Origin: Bryobacterales bacterium
GTDB lineage: Bacteria; Acidobacteriota; Terriglobia; Bryobacterales; Bryobacteraceae
Reading direction: 5' to 3'
Length of the DNA stretch: 64,000 nucleotides
Assembly (NCBI GenBank): GCA_003167255.1
Contig: PMTR01000080.1
Coordinates: 114,591-178,590 of the forward strand
The notes beneath the pieces were generated by a model. The model worked only from the letters and a program-made list of their open reading frames with translations, was not told where the DNA came from and ran no database searches. The position numbers were made by a program, and so were the translations under genes. Positions 16,796 through 25,062 of this stretch are shown in pieces (the first letter of the stretch is position 1; every line of letters begins with the position of its first letter).

Positions 16796-17902
16796 TCACC
16801 GGATTGGAGAAGCGGTGAGGGATACATTGGTAAGATCAGTGTCGGCGACATTGACATCTACGGACGCGGGCCCGTACCTCTGCACAAGCGTTCGCTCTTG
16901 ATAGCGCTGTCCACCATCACCCTTGGGAGTCAGCTTCCAATCGCTCGCGTCCTCTACCAGGATTGTGTAACGGTCCGCGGGAATCCGATGAAAGCTGAAG
17001 GTGCCGTCGCCCTTCAACGGAGCCGCGAGAGAGAAACGCGGCTCTCCCCTCGGGTAGAGACGGACCAAGCCGTGATTCAGCCGGTGCCCATCCGACGCCG
17101 CTACAGCCCCGCTTATTTCATGGACGCCGGTCAGCGGAATCGTAATGTTCACTCCCGCGTAGTCCTTCGGGGCGCCCACATCAATAACGCGGGCCTTACT
17201 GGGCCGCATTCCGCCGCCTGCGAAAATCATCAAGCCACCGCCTCCGGCCAGATCGCCGCCGAAGACAGGGACCATAGCTCCTTCAATTCCAGCAAGAACG
17301 ACGTACGAGCCGTCGGCCAATCCGTCGATGCGGTAATGACCGGCGCTGTCGGTGTGGAAGGCCCCAGTGCCGGAGTCCGCAAACTTGCCGTCGCTTAGTT
17401 TAAATTTTGGCGTCAGCGCAACATTGGGAATCGGAGCACCATCGCTATATGAGACGGAGCCGCTAATCGATCCCCCTCTCTTCACGTGGATCTCGACACG
17501 CTCGGTTTTGCCGGACGCAATGGTTACCCGCGGTACAAATGACGGCAACGGTTCCCGTCCGCCACTCACCTCGATTGATAGGGCGCCGGGAAAGATGTAT
17601 TCCTTGGCAGAAATGTATCCCGGGTACCATGTGATTACATAATATTCGCCCGGCGTGACGTTTGAAATGGTAAACGAGCCGTCTGGGTCGGTTGTCGCGC
17701 CGAAAGCCTCTCCCTGAGGCATGAACGCACCCGGTTTATTACTTATGGGCGCCTGCAGAAAAACATTCGCATGACGGGCAGGCCCCTGCGTGTCCTCGCA
17801 GAGAACCGTCCCGGTGACGGAACCTCCACTTGCACTTTGTTGCGCTGTGGCAGCGGTCACAACAAGCAAGAACGTCAGCGAGATGGAGGAAAGCGGCTTC
17901 AT
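16796..17902 (-). CDS. Secreted carboxypeptidase-regulatory-like domain protein
   Basis: 368 aa with a signal peptide (MKPLSSISLTFLLVVTAATA, likely cut before QQ). At least three beta-sandwich repeats of the CarboxypepD_reg/Cna-B type follow: VTGTVLCEDTQGPARHANVFLQ with DGSFTISNVTPGEYYVITWYPGY, then ISGSVSYSDGAPIPNVALTP with GHYRIDGLADGSYVVLAG, then ISGAVAASDGHRLNHGLVRLYP with GTFSFHRIPADRYTILVED. No catalytic residues are seen, so an adhesive or structural cell-surface role is likely. Abundant family in Acidobacteriota. Stand-alone gene. Confidence 0.8.
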   Translation of the reverse strand: MKPLSSISLTFLLVVTAATAQQSASGGSVTGTVLCEDTQGPARHANVFLQAPISNKPGAFMPQGEAFGATTDPDGSFTISNVTPGEYYVITWYPGYISAKEYIFPGALSIEVSGGREPLPSFVPRVTIASGKTERVEIHVKRGGSISGSVSYSDGAPIPNVALTPKFKLSDGKFADSGTGAFHTDSAGHYRIDGLADGSYVVLAGIEGAMVPVFGGDLAGGGGLMIFAGGGMRPSKARVIDVGAPKDYAGVNITIPLTGVHEISGAVAASDGHRLNHGLVRLYPRGEPRFSLAAPLKGDGTFSFHRIPADRYTILVEDASDWKLTPKGDGGQRYQERTLVQRYGPASVDVNVADTDLTNVSLTASPIR

Positions 17903-17981
17903 GGAGGCCAGTATGCGCTATCTCTAATCAAGCCACAATGGACACCATTGGTCCGCTGAACCCGCCGCAGCGGCCATTGCC

Positions 17982-18689
17982 CTACACCTTCACGATGACT
18001 TCGCGCAGGCGGTCGCGGGTCAGGAAAAACTTCACCGATTCGGCCCGGCCGAAGAGTTTCTCCAGGCTGCGGTTGTTGAACAATTGCGCCGGCTTGCGGG
18101 TGCTGGTCTGGGCCACCTGCAGGCTGTTCATATCCTGTATGCGGAAGGTGTAGAACGGCACCGACTCCAGCTTGTCGTCGGAGTGGAAGAACGCCAGCAT
18201 GTAGCCCTTGGGCCGCACGATTTTCATGAGCCGCTCCACCACCGCGGCCAGCAGCGCGGGCGCCAGGTATTCCAGCAGGTCCCAGATCAGCACGCCGTCG
18301 AAATGGCCCTCGGGGTAGTCCAGCGCCTGGTGCAGGAAGTAGTCGATGCTGCCGGAGTTGGATTGCGCCGCCAGGTCGTCCGATCCGAAGCTCTCGTTCA
18401 AAAGCTGCAGGAAGTCTTCCGCGTAGAGGCGATGGCCCAGGTTGGTGATGAAACTCACGTTCTGCTGGCTGGCGCTTCCGAGATCGAGGATGGTGAGGCC
18501 GCTCTGGTCGCGGATGCAGTTGAAAAACTCTTCGATCCCGCGGCTGGGCCGCGTGGTGGTGGTGAACGTTCGGGCGCCGCCGGGCTGCTGTGAGGGCGGC
18601 CCGCCCGCCGGACCGGCGGACTTCTCACCGGCGGATTGGCCGCCGCGCGAGCCGCGCATAATGTTCTTCAGCGGTCCGGGAAGCAGCAT
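17982..18689 (-). CDS. Class I SAM-dependent methyltransferase-like protein
   Basis: 235 aa. After a Gly/Pro-rich tail (about 1-40) comes a Rossmann-like fold: LTILDLGSASQQNVSFI (motif I, DLGSAS in place of the usual DxGxG), HFDGVLIWDLLEYL (motif IV-like) and VRPKGYMLAFFHS (post-motif). The glycine-poor motif I makes SAM binding uncertain. It starts 15 nt after the bactofilin stop on the same strand and has AAGG 5 nt before its ATG, so the two form an operon. A role tied to the bactofilin scaffold is possible but inferred. Confidence 0.7.
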   Translation of the reverse strand: MLLPGPLKNIMRGSRGGQSAGEKSAGPAGGPPSQQPGGARTFTTTTRPSRGIEEFFNCIRDQSGLTILDLGSASQQNVSFITNLGHRLYAEDFLQLLNESFGSDDLAAQSNSGSIDYFLHQALDYPEGHFDGVLIWDLLEYLAPALLAAVVERLMKIVRPKGYMLAFFHSDDKLESVPFYTFRIQDMNSLQVAQTSTRKPAQLFNNRSLEKLFGRAESVKFFLTRDRLREVIVKV

Positions 18690-18704
18690 GAGCGCCTTCG
18701 CAGG

Positions 18705-19274
18705 TTACCGTTTGATTTCCGGGGCAGCGGCCGCCATGGGCACGGCGGCAGAGGGAGCGGGCGCGATCGCCGCCGGCTTGGGCACCACCTTGGCCGGTTC
18801 GGGCCGGATGATATCGATGCTGCCCTTAAAGTACGCGCCGTCTTCGATGATGATGCGGGCCGTACGGATATCGCCCATCAGTTTGGCGTCTTTGCGGATC
18901 TCGATGCGCTCGGTGGCCTCCACGTTGCCTTGAATGGTGCCGAGCGCCAGGACCTCGCGCGCCTTGATGGCGGCCTGCACGGTGCCGTGCGGTCCGATGG
19001 TGAGCTTATGTTCCAGGGCTTCTACCGTACCTTCCACGGTGCCATCCACGTAGAGATCTTCCTTGCTGAAGATCTGGCCGACCACTTTGACCGATTTCCC
19101 AATGGTCGCCGCGCCGCCGCGGCTCTCAGGCTCGAACGTTCGCACGGGGGTACTGGACATGGGTGTAGCCTCCTTCTTCACTTCGACTGGATTAGGCGCC
19201 GGCGGCGCCGGAGAGGGCACGATTCCCTGGGAAATGGGTTTGGGCGGTTCTTCATCGCGGCGCTTATTCCACAT
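18705..19274 (-). CDS. Bactofilin (polymer-forming cytoskeletal protein)
   Basis: 189 aa with the central DUF583 beta-helix at about residues 60-155: IGKSVKVVGQIFSKEDLYVDG, VEGTVEALEHKLTIGPHG, IKAREVLALGTIQGNVEA, IRTARIIIEDGAYFKGSI. Flanked by disordered Pro/Ala-rich ends, as usual. Bactofilins self-assemble into filaments at the inner membrane and position cell-wall or motility proteins. The ATG has GGGAGG about 8 nt upstream. Co-transcribed with the methyltransferase-like gene; der lies upstream and is separated by 90 nt. Confidence 0.92.
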   Translation of the reverse strand: MWNKRRDEEPPKPISQGIVPSPAPPAPNPVEVKKEATPMSSTPVRTFEPESRGGAATIGKSVKVVGQIFSKEDLYVDGTVEGTVEALEHKLTIGPHGTVQAAIKAREVLALGTIQGNVEATERIEIRKDAKLMGDIRTARIIIEDGAYFKGSIDIIRPEPAKVVPKPAAIAPAPSAAVPMAAAAPEIKR

Positions 19275-19364
19275 GCGGCCGCCCTCCCGATTTAAATATG
19301 AGTTCGTTCATGATGACTGCTCTCTAGTCTAAGGGGCATCGGCGGAAATGGCAATCCTGAACTG

Positions 19365-20678
19365 TTAGCGTTTAACCTTTTTGGCCTTGGCGCGGGTCTG
19401 AAGCAGGATGGGTGTGCCGCGGAATCCAAACTTCTTGCGGATCTGGTTGATGATCTGGCGCTCGTGCGAGAAGTGCAGCGGCCCGCCGCGGTCGGTGAAG
19501 ATGGCGAATGCCGGCGGGCGGATGGAATGCTGGGTGATGTAAAAGATCTTGCGTTCCTCGAAGCGGAGGTGCTCCACAAAGCGGTTCAATTCGCCGGTAG
19601 TGATGCGCCGCGAGGCCGATTCGTACACTTCCTTGATGAGCGGGAACAGCGTGCGCACCCCCGAGCCGGTCTTGGCCGACATAAAGACGATGGGGGCGTA
19701 CTCCAGAAACTTGAAGTTGTCGTGTACCTCGTGTTCGAAATCCAGTTTCTTTTTGCCCTGGACGCCGTGCGCCTCGTCCCACTTGTTGACGCAGACGATC
19801 ACCGCGCGGCCGCCTTCGTGCGCGTAGCCGGCGATGGTGGCGTCGAGCGCTACCACGCCTTCGGTCGCATCCAGCATCAGCAGCACCACGTGGGCCATGC
19901 GGATGTTGCGGCGCGCCATCACCACGCTCAGCTTTTCGGCCATGTCCTTGGTCTTGCCTTTGCGGCGGATGCCGGCGGTATCGACGAAGACGTACTCCAC
20001 GCCATCGCGGATCACCTTTTCATCCACCGCGTCGCGGGTGGTTCCGGCGACGGGGGAAACGATGGCACGCTCCTGGCCGGTGAGGGTGTTGAGCAGGGTC
20101 GATTTGCCGACGTTGGGGCGGCCGACGATGGCGACCTTGATGCCGGTTTCCGGTGGCGCCTCGTCGGGAGGCTCGGTGGAGAAGCCTTCCGTGACGCGGT
20201 CGAGCAGGGCGTCGATGCCGGTGCCGTGCTCGGACGAAATGGGGTAGACGCCGGGGATTCCGAGCTCGTGGAATTCGTGGGCGAGCACTTCGCGCCCGGC
20301 GGAATCGATTTTGTTGACGGCCAGCGTGACGGGCTTGCCCAACTTGCGGAGCATGGCCGCCAGATCGCGGTCGGGGGCGGTGATTTCGGCGTGGCCATCC
20401 ACCAGGAAGATGATGTGGGCAGCGCTCTGGAGGACCATTTCCGCCTGGTGGAGGATCTGCGCGGGAATGTACTCCTGGTCGTGGATCACGATGCCGCCGG
20501 TATCGACCACCTCAAAGCGGCGGCCTTCGTGTTCGGCAAGCCCGTGGATGCGGTCGCGCGTGATGCCGGGCTCATCGCCGACTATGGCGCGCCGCTGCCC
20601 TGTAATGCGATTGAAGAGGGTGGACTTTCCAACGTTGGGCCTGCCCACAATGACGACTGTGGGAATGGCATGGGACAT
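19365..20678 (-). CDS. der: Ribosome-assembly GTPase Der (EngA)
   Basis: 437 aa with two tandem GTPase domains, the hallmark of Der: GRPNVGKS at about residues 12-19 and again at about 187-194, DTGG and DTAG switch motifs, NKxD in both (NKID, NKWD), and a C-terminal KH-like domain (FYITQHSIRPPAFAIF). Acts in 50S subunit maturation. The C-terminus is basic (TRAKAKKVKR). Same strand as the bactofilin pair but spaced from it. Confidence 0.97.
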   Translation of the reverse strand: MSHAIPTVVIVGRPNVGKSTLFNRITGQRRAIVGDEPGITRDRIHGLAEHEGRRFEVVDTGGIVIHDQEYIPAQILHQAEMVLQSAAHIIFLVDGHAEITAPDRDLAAMLRKLGKPVTLAVNKIDSAGREVLAHEFHELGIPGVYPISSEHGTGIDALLDRVTEGFSTEPPDEAPPETGIKVAIVGRPNVGKSTLLNTLTGQERAIVSPVAGTTRDAVDEKVIRDGVEYVFVDTAGIRRKGKTKDMAEKLSVVMARRNIRMAHVVLLMLDATEGVVALDATIAGYAHEGGRAVIVCVNKWDEAHGVQGKKKLDFEHEVHDNFKFLEYAPIVFMSAKTGSGVRTLFPLIKEVYESASRRITTGELNRFVEHLRFEERKIFYITQHSIRPPAFAIFTDRGGPLHFSHERQIINQIRKKFGFRGTPILLQTRAKAKKVKR

Positions 20679-20740
20679 GAAACTTCATGATAGCAGTCTG
20701 CGGGCGGAGGATCGCGCCGCCGGGCCTAGTGGCGGATGGA

Positions 20741-21157
20741 TCAGAGGACACGGCGGGAGGAATCGAGGACGGTGAGCGAAGGGAACAGCTTGCGATAGAA
20801 GCCACGGTCGCGGGAAACCAGCCGGTTGGTCTGAGCCTGGGCGTGGGCGCCGATCAGGAAGTCCGAAAGGATGCGGGATCGCGGGCCGCCTTGCTGACGG
20901 TACTTCCGCCAGATTCTGCCTGCCAGGAAATGCGCGTCGCGATCCAGCGCCTCGACGCGGATTTCGTTACTCTCGAGAAACCGGTCGCACTCCTGCCGGG
21001 CTGGAAAATGAACGCACAGCTCGGCATAAACCAAATCGCAGACCACCAGGGAACCTTCCGCGGCGGCGTCTTCCAGCACGGCGATTGAACTGTCGACGAA
21101 GCTTTCGTTGGGTAATAGGATATCGAGCAGAACGTTAGTGTCAATGGCTGTGATCAT
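20741..21157 (-). CDS. VapC-type PIN-domain toxin
   Basis: 138-aa PIN ribonuclease. The acidic metal-binding residues are in place: D6 (in IDTN), E46, D99 (LSDFLIGAHA) and D117 (RDRGFY). Starts 9 nt after the antitoxin gene, giving the normal antitoxin-then-toxin order. Cleaves RNA (often tRNA) when the antitoxin is lost, by family knowledge. Confidence 0.9.
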   Translation of the reverse strand: MITAIDTNVLLDILLPNESFVDSSIAVLEDAAAEGSLVVCDLVYAELCVHFPARQECDRFLESNEIRVEALDRDAHFLAGRIWRKYRQQGGPRSRILSDFLIGAHAQAQTNRLVSRDRGFYRKLFPSLTVLDSSRRVL

Positions 21158-21166
21158 CGGCCGGGG

Positions 21167-21397
21167 TCACCGCCCGCGAACGTCGTCAATGTATTTATCC
21201 ACGGAGGAGTAGCCCAGCGCCGTAAGGCTCTCCCGGCATTTGCCCTTCCATCGGCAGAGCGAAAGCCTGGCAGGCGTCTTTCTCAGCACGATGGCGCCTC
21301 TGACGAGGTGGAATTCCACTTCGGAATTCGGCTGGATACCAAATCGTTCGCGAATCTCTTTCGGGATGGTGACTTGTCCCCGCTCGCCCACTTTCAT
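21167..21397 (-). CDS. AbrB/MazE-fold antitoxin (VapB type)
   Basis: 76 aa. The N-terminal swapped-hairpin DNA-binding fold is clear: VGERGQVTIPKEIRERFGIQPNSEVEFHL. The C-terminal part (about 45-76, RWKGKCRESLTALGYSSVDKYIDD) should wrap the PIN toxin encoded 9 nt downstream. Expected to repress its own promoter; no clear palindrome was resolved upstream. Confidence 0.88.
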   Translation of the reverse strand: MKVGERGQVTIPKEIRERFGIQPNSEVEFHLVRGAIVLRKTPARLSLCRWKGKCRESLTALGYSSVDKYIDDVRGR

Positions 21398-21445
21398 ATT
21401 TTCCAGTATGAATCAAAATACATATTTACGCAAACAGCAAGAGGG

Positions 21446-21617
21446 GATTTCACCGCAGAGACGCGGAGACGCTGAGAAAACCTAAAGAGAATTGGAGAGT
21501 TGGCTGAGTCGAGATTCGGTTGATGTGAAGATTGGCAGGCGAAAGCGCCTGCCCCACAACGAGGGAGAATTCGCGTATTGGTTCTCTTAGTTTTCTCCGC
21601 GTCTCCGCGGTGAGTTC
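21446..21617. repeat. Inverted-repeat pair, second copy of the CACCGCAGAGACGCGGAG family
   Basis: Left arm GATTTCACCGCAGAGACGCG and on to 21480; right arm 21591-21617 is an imperfect inverted copy (CTCCGCGTCTCCGCGGTGA). Between them is a perfect GCAGGCG-AAAG-CGCCTGC hairpin (21535-21552) followed by CCCCACA. Fills the 228-nt gap between the VapB and DinG genes. Confidence 0.78.
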
Positions 21618-21646
21618 AAAGCTACTTGCTAGAATCAAAGCATCCG

Positions 21647-23578
21647 ATGCCCACCCAGGCCCGCACATCCTCCGCGCGTTCCTTCTTCTCGCGGCATGGG
21701 ACGCTCTCCAAGTGGCACCCCAAATACGAATTCCGGAAGGGACAGGTGGAGATGGCGGAGGCCGTGGAATCGGCGCTGGCGGAGAAGCGGCACCTGATTG
21801 TCGAGGCCGGCACGGGCACCGGGAAAACGCTGGCGTACCTGGTGCCGGCGCTGCTCTCGGGCAAGCGCATCGTGGTCTCCACCGGCACCAAGAATCTCCA
21901 GGAGCAGCTTTTCTTTAAGGACGTCCCTTTCCTGCAGCAGCACTTTCCGCGGCCGCTGAAGGTGTGCTACATGAAGGGGCGCAACAATTACGCCTGCCGG
22001 CAGAAAATCTACGACGCTGAGAAATCGCCGGTGCTCACCGGCCTGGAGGAAGTGGCGGATTTCGAAATTATCCGGCAGTGGGAGAAGACTACCGAATTCG
22101 GGGACCGCTCCGAGATCAAGCGGCTGCCGGAAGGCTCGACGGCCTGGGCCAAGGTGGATGCGCGCAGTGACCTGTGCAGCGGCCAGAAGTGCCAGAACTT
22201 CGAGCGCTGCTTCATCACGGCGATGCACCAGCGGGCGGCGGAGAGCGACATCATCATCGTCAACCACCACCTGTTTTTCGCCGACCTCGCCTTGAGGGAC
22301 GAGAGCTACGAAGGCGGGATTCTGCCGGAGTATCACGCGGTGGTGTTCGACGAAGCCCACGAAATCGAGGACGTGGTGGGCCAGTACTTTGGCGTCGCGG
22401 TCAGCAATTACCGCCTGCATGACCTGGGGCGCGATATCGGCGTGATCGGCCGCATGAAGAAATTCGGCACTCAGGAGTTGGACCGCACGCTCGCACGGCT
22501 GGACGAAAACACGGCGCGATTTTTTGCCCTGTTCGGAGACACCGAGCGGCGGGTGGCCTTTCACGGACGCGACGCATTTCGCGAGGACAACGAAGAAGCC
22601 TATACGGATCTGCTGGCGGCGCTCGAATTGATCGGTTCGCACCTGAAGCTGCTGGCGACGCCGCCGGAGGAGGTCATCCCGCTGTTCCGGCGCACGCAGG
22701 AACTGGCCAGGGCGCTGAAGTTCGTAATGGAAGAAGACGACGAACGGTTCGTGTACTGGGTGGAGAAGCGCGGGCGCGGCTGTTTTCTGCAGGCCACGCC
22801 GATCGAAGTGGCGGAGATTGTCTCCGAGCGGCTGTTCCGCAAGATCGATACGGTGGTGTTGACCTCGGCGACGCTGGCGGTGGCCGGCGGATTCGAATAC
22901 GTGCAGAAGCGGCTGGGGCTCGACAATCCGCGCACGCTGATTGTGGGCGGCCACTTCGACTACCAGAAGCAGGCGCTGTTTTACGTGCCGCAGCACCTGC
23001 CGGAGCCGAAAAACCCGGCCTTCACGCGGGCGGCCGGCGAGGAAGTGATCCGCATTCTGAACCACAGCCGGGGCCGCGCGTTCGTGCTCTTCACCAGCTA
23101 CCAGCAGATGCGGCTGGTTTACGACGCGGTCTCTTTCGAAGTGGAATACCCGACGTTGCTGCAAGGCACCGGGCCGCGCAACGCGCTGCTGGGCGAGTTT
23201 CGAGAGACGCCCAACTGCGTGCTGTTCGCGACGTCTTCATTCTGGCAGGGCGTGGACGTGCCGGGCGAGCAACTGAGCTGCGTTATCATTGATAAACTGC
23301 CTTTTGCAGTTCCCAACGACCCGGTGGTGAGTGCCCGCATCGAGAGCATACGCAAGGCGGGCGGGAATCCATTTTACGATTATCAGATTCCGCAAGCCGC
23401 CATCGCGCTGAAACAGGGGTTCGGACGGCTGATTCGCAGCAAGACGGACCGCGGCGTGCTGGTGCTGCTGGATAATCGAATCACCAAGCAGCGGTACGGC
23501 CAGGTGTTCTTCGACAGCCTGCCGGACTACCGGTTCACGACCGAACTGGAAGACGTGGAGAAGTTTTTCGATGTTTGA
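21647..23578 (+). CDS. dinG: DinG/XPD-type ATP-dependent DNA helicase
   Basis: 643 aa from ATG 21647 (an in-frame TTG at 21626 is the alternative). Walker A EAGTGTGKT (about 53-61), DEAH box FDEAHEIED (about 234-242), and four cysteines placed for a 4Fe-4S cluster (C117, C177, C182, C188), then motifs V-VI near the end (SSFWQGVDVPG, QGFGRLIRSKTDRG). Superfamily 2 iron-sulfur helicase acting on forked or R-loop DNA in repair. The queD gene overlaps its 3' end by 8 nt. Confidence 0.94.
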   Translation: MPTQARTSSARSFFSRHGTLSKWHPKYEFRKGQVEMAEAVESALAEKRHLIVEAGTGTGKTLAYLVPALLSGKRIVVSTGTKNLQEQLFFKDVPFLQQHFPRPLKVCYMKGRNNYACRQKIYDAEKSPVLTGLEEVADFEIIRQWEKTTEFGDRSEIKRLPEGSTAWAKVDARSDLCSGQKCQNFERCFITAMHQRAAESDIIIVNHHLFFADLALRDESYEGGILPEYHAVVFDEAHEIEDVVGQYFGVAVSNYRLHDLGRDIGVIGRMKKFGTQELDRTLARLDENTARFFALFGDTERRVAFHGRDAFREDNEEAYTDLLAALELIGSHLKLLATPPEEVIPLFRRTQELARALKFVMEEDDERFVYWVEKRGRGCFLQATPIEVAEIVSERLFRKIDTVVLTSATLAVAGGFEYVQKRLGLDNPRTLIVGGHFDYQKQALFYVPQHLPEPKNPAFTRAAGEEVIRILNHSRGRAFVLFTSYQQMRLVYDAVSFEVEYPTLLQGTGPRNALLGEFRETPNCVLFATSSFWQGVDVPGEQLSCVIIDKLPFAVPNDPVVSARIESIRKAGGNPFYDYQIPQAAIALKQGFGRLIRSKTDRGVLVLLDNRITKQRYGQVFFDSLPDYRFTTELEDVEKFFDV

Positions 23579-23942
23579 AGTGACCATTGAAGAGACATTC
23601 GCCGCCGGTCATGCGCTGCGCAACTACAAAGGCAAGTGCGAGAACGTGCACGGCCACAACTACCGCTGCCACGTGACGCTGGAAGGCGCCGAGCTGGACG
23701 CCATCGGGCTGCTGGTCGATTTCGTGGAATTGAAACGCATCGTGCACGGCGTGCTGGACCGCATGGATCACCAGTGGCTGAACGAGTTTCCGCCGTTCGA
23801 TGCCATCAACCCATCGGCCGAGAACATGGCCAGGTACATTTACGAGGAAGTGCACCGGGAATTGCAAACCCGCGCAGGCGTGCGGGTGAGCTTTGTGAGA
23901 CTATGGGAGACCGATACGGCGTTCGCGACTTACCGGCCGTAG
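23571..23942 (+). CDS. queD: 6-carboxy-tetrahydropterin synthase family (QueD)
   Basis: 123 aa, the usual length. Zinc ligands H14 (FAAGHAL), H27 and H29 (VHGHNY); catalytic-type C23 (KCENVHGH); LVDFVELKRIV and MDHQWLNE match the family. Converts dihydroneopterin triphosphate in queuosine/7-deazaguanine synthesis. Overlaps dinG by 8 nt, so translation is probably coupled. Other queuosine genes are not in this window. PTPS-like relatives are the alternative. Confidence 0.92.
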   Translation: MFEVTIEETFAAGHALRNYKGKCENVHGHNYRCHVTLEGAELDAIGLLVDFVELKRIVHGVLDRMDHQWLNEFPPFDAINPSAENMARYIYEEVHRELQTRAGVRVSFVRLWETDTAFATYRP

Positions 23943-24001
23943 GGGCTGTCAGCGGTCAGCTTTGAAACGTTTTCTTGAGGGGGTTTTTGCCGATCTCCCG
24001 C

Positions 24002-24283
24002 TTAGGCGGCCTCGAGATCGACCCGCACGCGGCAACCCAGCGCCGTCGAGATGTTCACCAACGCGTCCAGCGAGAAGCGCGAGACACGTCCGCGCAACAA
24101 ATCGTTGATCCGCGGTTGCGTCACCCCGCAGTGCTTTGCCGACGCGACCTGCGTCCAGCCCTTCCGTTTCACGAAGGCCGCGATCTGCCGCATCAGTTCG
24201 GCCCGCGCCCGCAGGTTCGCCGCCTGCCCTGGCGTGTCCGCGATGGCGTCCCAAACACTGGCGTAGCTCTCGGGTTTGCTCAT
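24002..24283 (-). CDS. XRE-family antitoxin (HigA-like)
   Basis: 93 aa. The helix-turn-helix at about residues 35-85 reads FVKRKGWTQVASAKHCGVTQPRINDLLRG, the DUF/XRE type that pairs with Gp49-like toxins. Overlaps the toxin gene by 4 nt (ATGA), in toxin-first order. Expected to bind the 18-bp palindrome just upstream of the toxin gene. Confidence 0.9.
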   Translation of the reverse strand: MSKPESYASVWDAIADTPGQAANLRARAELMRQIAAFVKRKGWTQVASAKHCGVTQPRINDLLRGRVSRFSLDALVNISTALGCRVRVDLEAA

Positions 24284-24606
24284 TTCGCACCTCTCGGTAA
24301 TTGCGCAAAGCGTTTCCTGGCGGTGTCGATGTCCTTCTTCGGGGTGGCTTGCGTCTTCTTCTGGAAAGCGTGCAGCACATACACGGCATCCGCGCGCCGT
24401 GCCACATAGATCACGCGGTAAGCGCCGCTCTCGTCCGTTATGCGAATCTCCTCGACACCCTTGCCAATCACGGCCATCGGCTTGAAATCGTCGGACTGCT
24501 CCCCCCGTTGCGCCTTGTCTAACTGATAGCCCGCATCGTGTCGCCCGGACTCGGGGAAGTCTCGCAGGCACTTGAGCGAGTCGCCGAGGAAGCGCACGGG
24601 CCGCAT
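24280..24606 (-). CDS. RelE/HigB-type toxin (phage Gp49-like family)
   Basis: 108 aa. PVRFLGDSLKCLRDFPESGRHDAGYQLDKAQRG at the start and GVEEIRITDESGAYRVIYVARRADAVYVLHAFQKKTQATPKK in the second half are the Gp49/HigB signature (core YRVIYVA...YVLHAF.KK). A ribosome-associated mRNase by family knowledge. Promoter-proximal gene of the pair, 8 nt from the operator palindrome. Confidence 0.92.
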   Translation of the reverse strand: MRPVRFLGDSLKCLRDFPESGRHDAGYQLDKAQRGEQSDDFKPMAVIGKGVEEIRITDESGAYRVIYVARRADAVYVLHAFQKKTQATPKKDIDTARKRFAQLPRGAK

Positions 24607-24614
24607 GTTCCGAT

Positions 24615-24632
24615 TATATCCAATTGGATATA
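24615..24632. promoter_or_regulatory. 18-bp palindromic operator of the higBA pair
   Basis: TATATCCAATTGGATATA is a perfect palindrome 8 nt upstream of the toxin start, at the place where the promoter -10 region should lie. Its symmetry and position fit binding by the HigA dimer. Confidence 0.75.
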
Positions 24633-24705
24633 GGACGCAAGTGCTCGGCGATGCCGGGGCGGCCCCATGGCCGCTGTGAGCTGAGCGCTGAAAGCTGACG
24701 GTTGC

Positions 24706-24966
24706 TTACCGGCCGAAGTATGCGGCGTTCTTGGGCGTGAAGCTGTTCCATTTTTCCGGGAGATCGTCGAGGGCGAAGATCGCCGAAACCGGGCAAACGG
24801 GAACACACGCGCCGCAATCGATGCATTCCACCGGGTCGATGTAAAGCATCTCCGCTTCCGCGTGGTTGGGCTCATCTTTTTTCGGATGAATGCAATCGAC
24901 CGGGCAGGCGTCGACGCAGGCGGTGTCCTTGGTGCCGATGCAGGGTTCTGCTATTACGTATGCCAT
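24706..24966 (-). CDS. Ferredoxin, 7Fe/8Fe type (FdxA-like)
   Basis: 86 aa. First cluster motif C9-x7-C17-x3-C21-x3-C25 (IGTKDTACVDACPVDCIHP), second CIDCGACVPVC followed by P, i.e. CxxCxxCxxxCP. The seven-residue gap in the first motif is typical of [3Fe-4S][4Fe-4S] ferredoxins. Small cytoplasmic electron carrier. Divergent from galU across a 96-nt gap that contains an AT-rich TATTTATAAATA stretch near its own start. Confidence 0.93.
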   Translation of the reverse strand: MAYVIAEPCIGTKDTACVDACPVDCIHPKKDEPNHAEAEMLYIDPVECIDCGACVPVCPVSAIFALDDLPEKWNSFTPKNAAYFGR

Positions 24967-25062
24967 TGCTGTTGTCCCAGGTATTTATAAATAGCACAGC
25001 GGGAGTGGAAACACAAACTCACCAGTTGCCAACGGAGCCATCGTGGCACCAAACTGTAGTAG

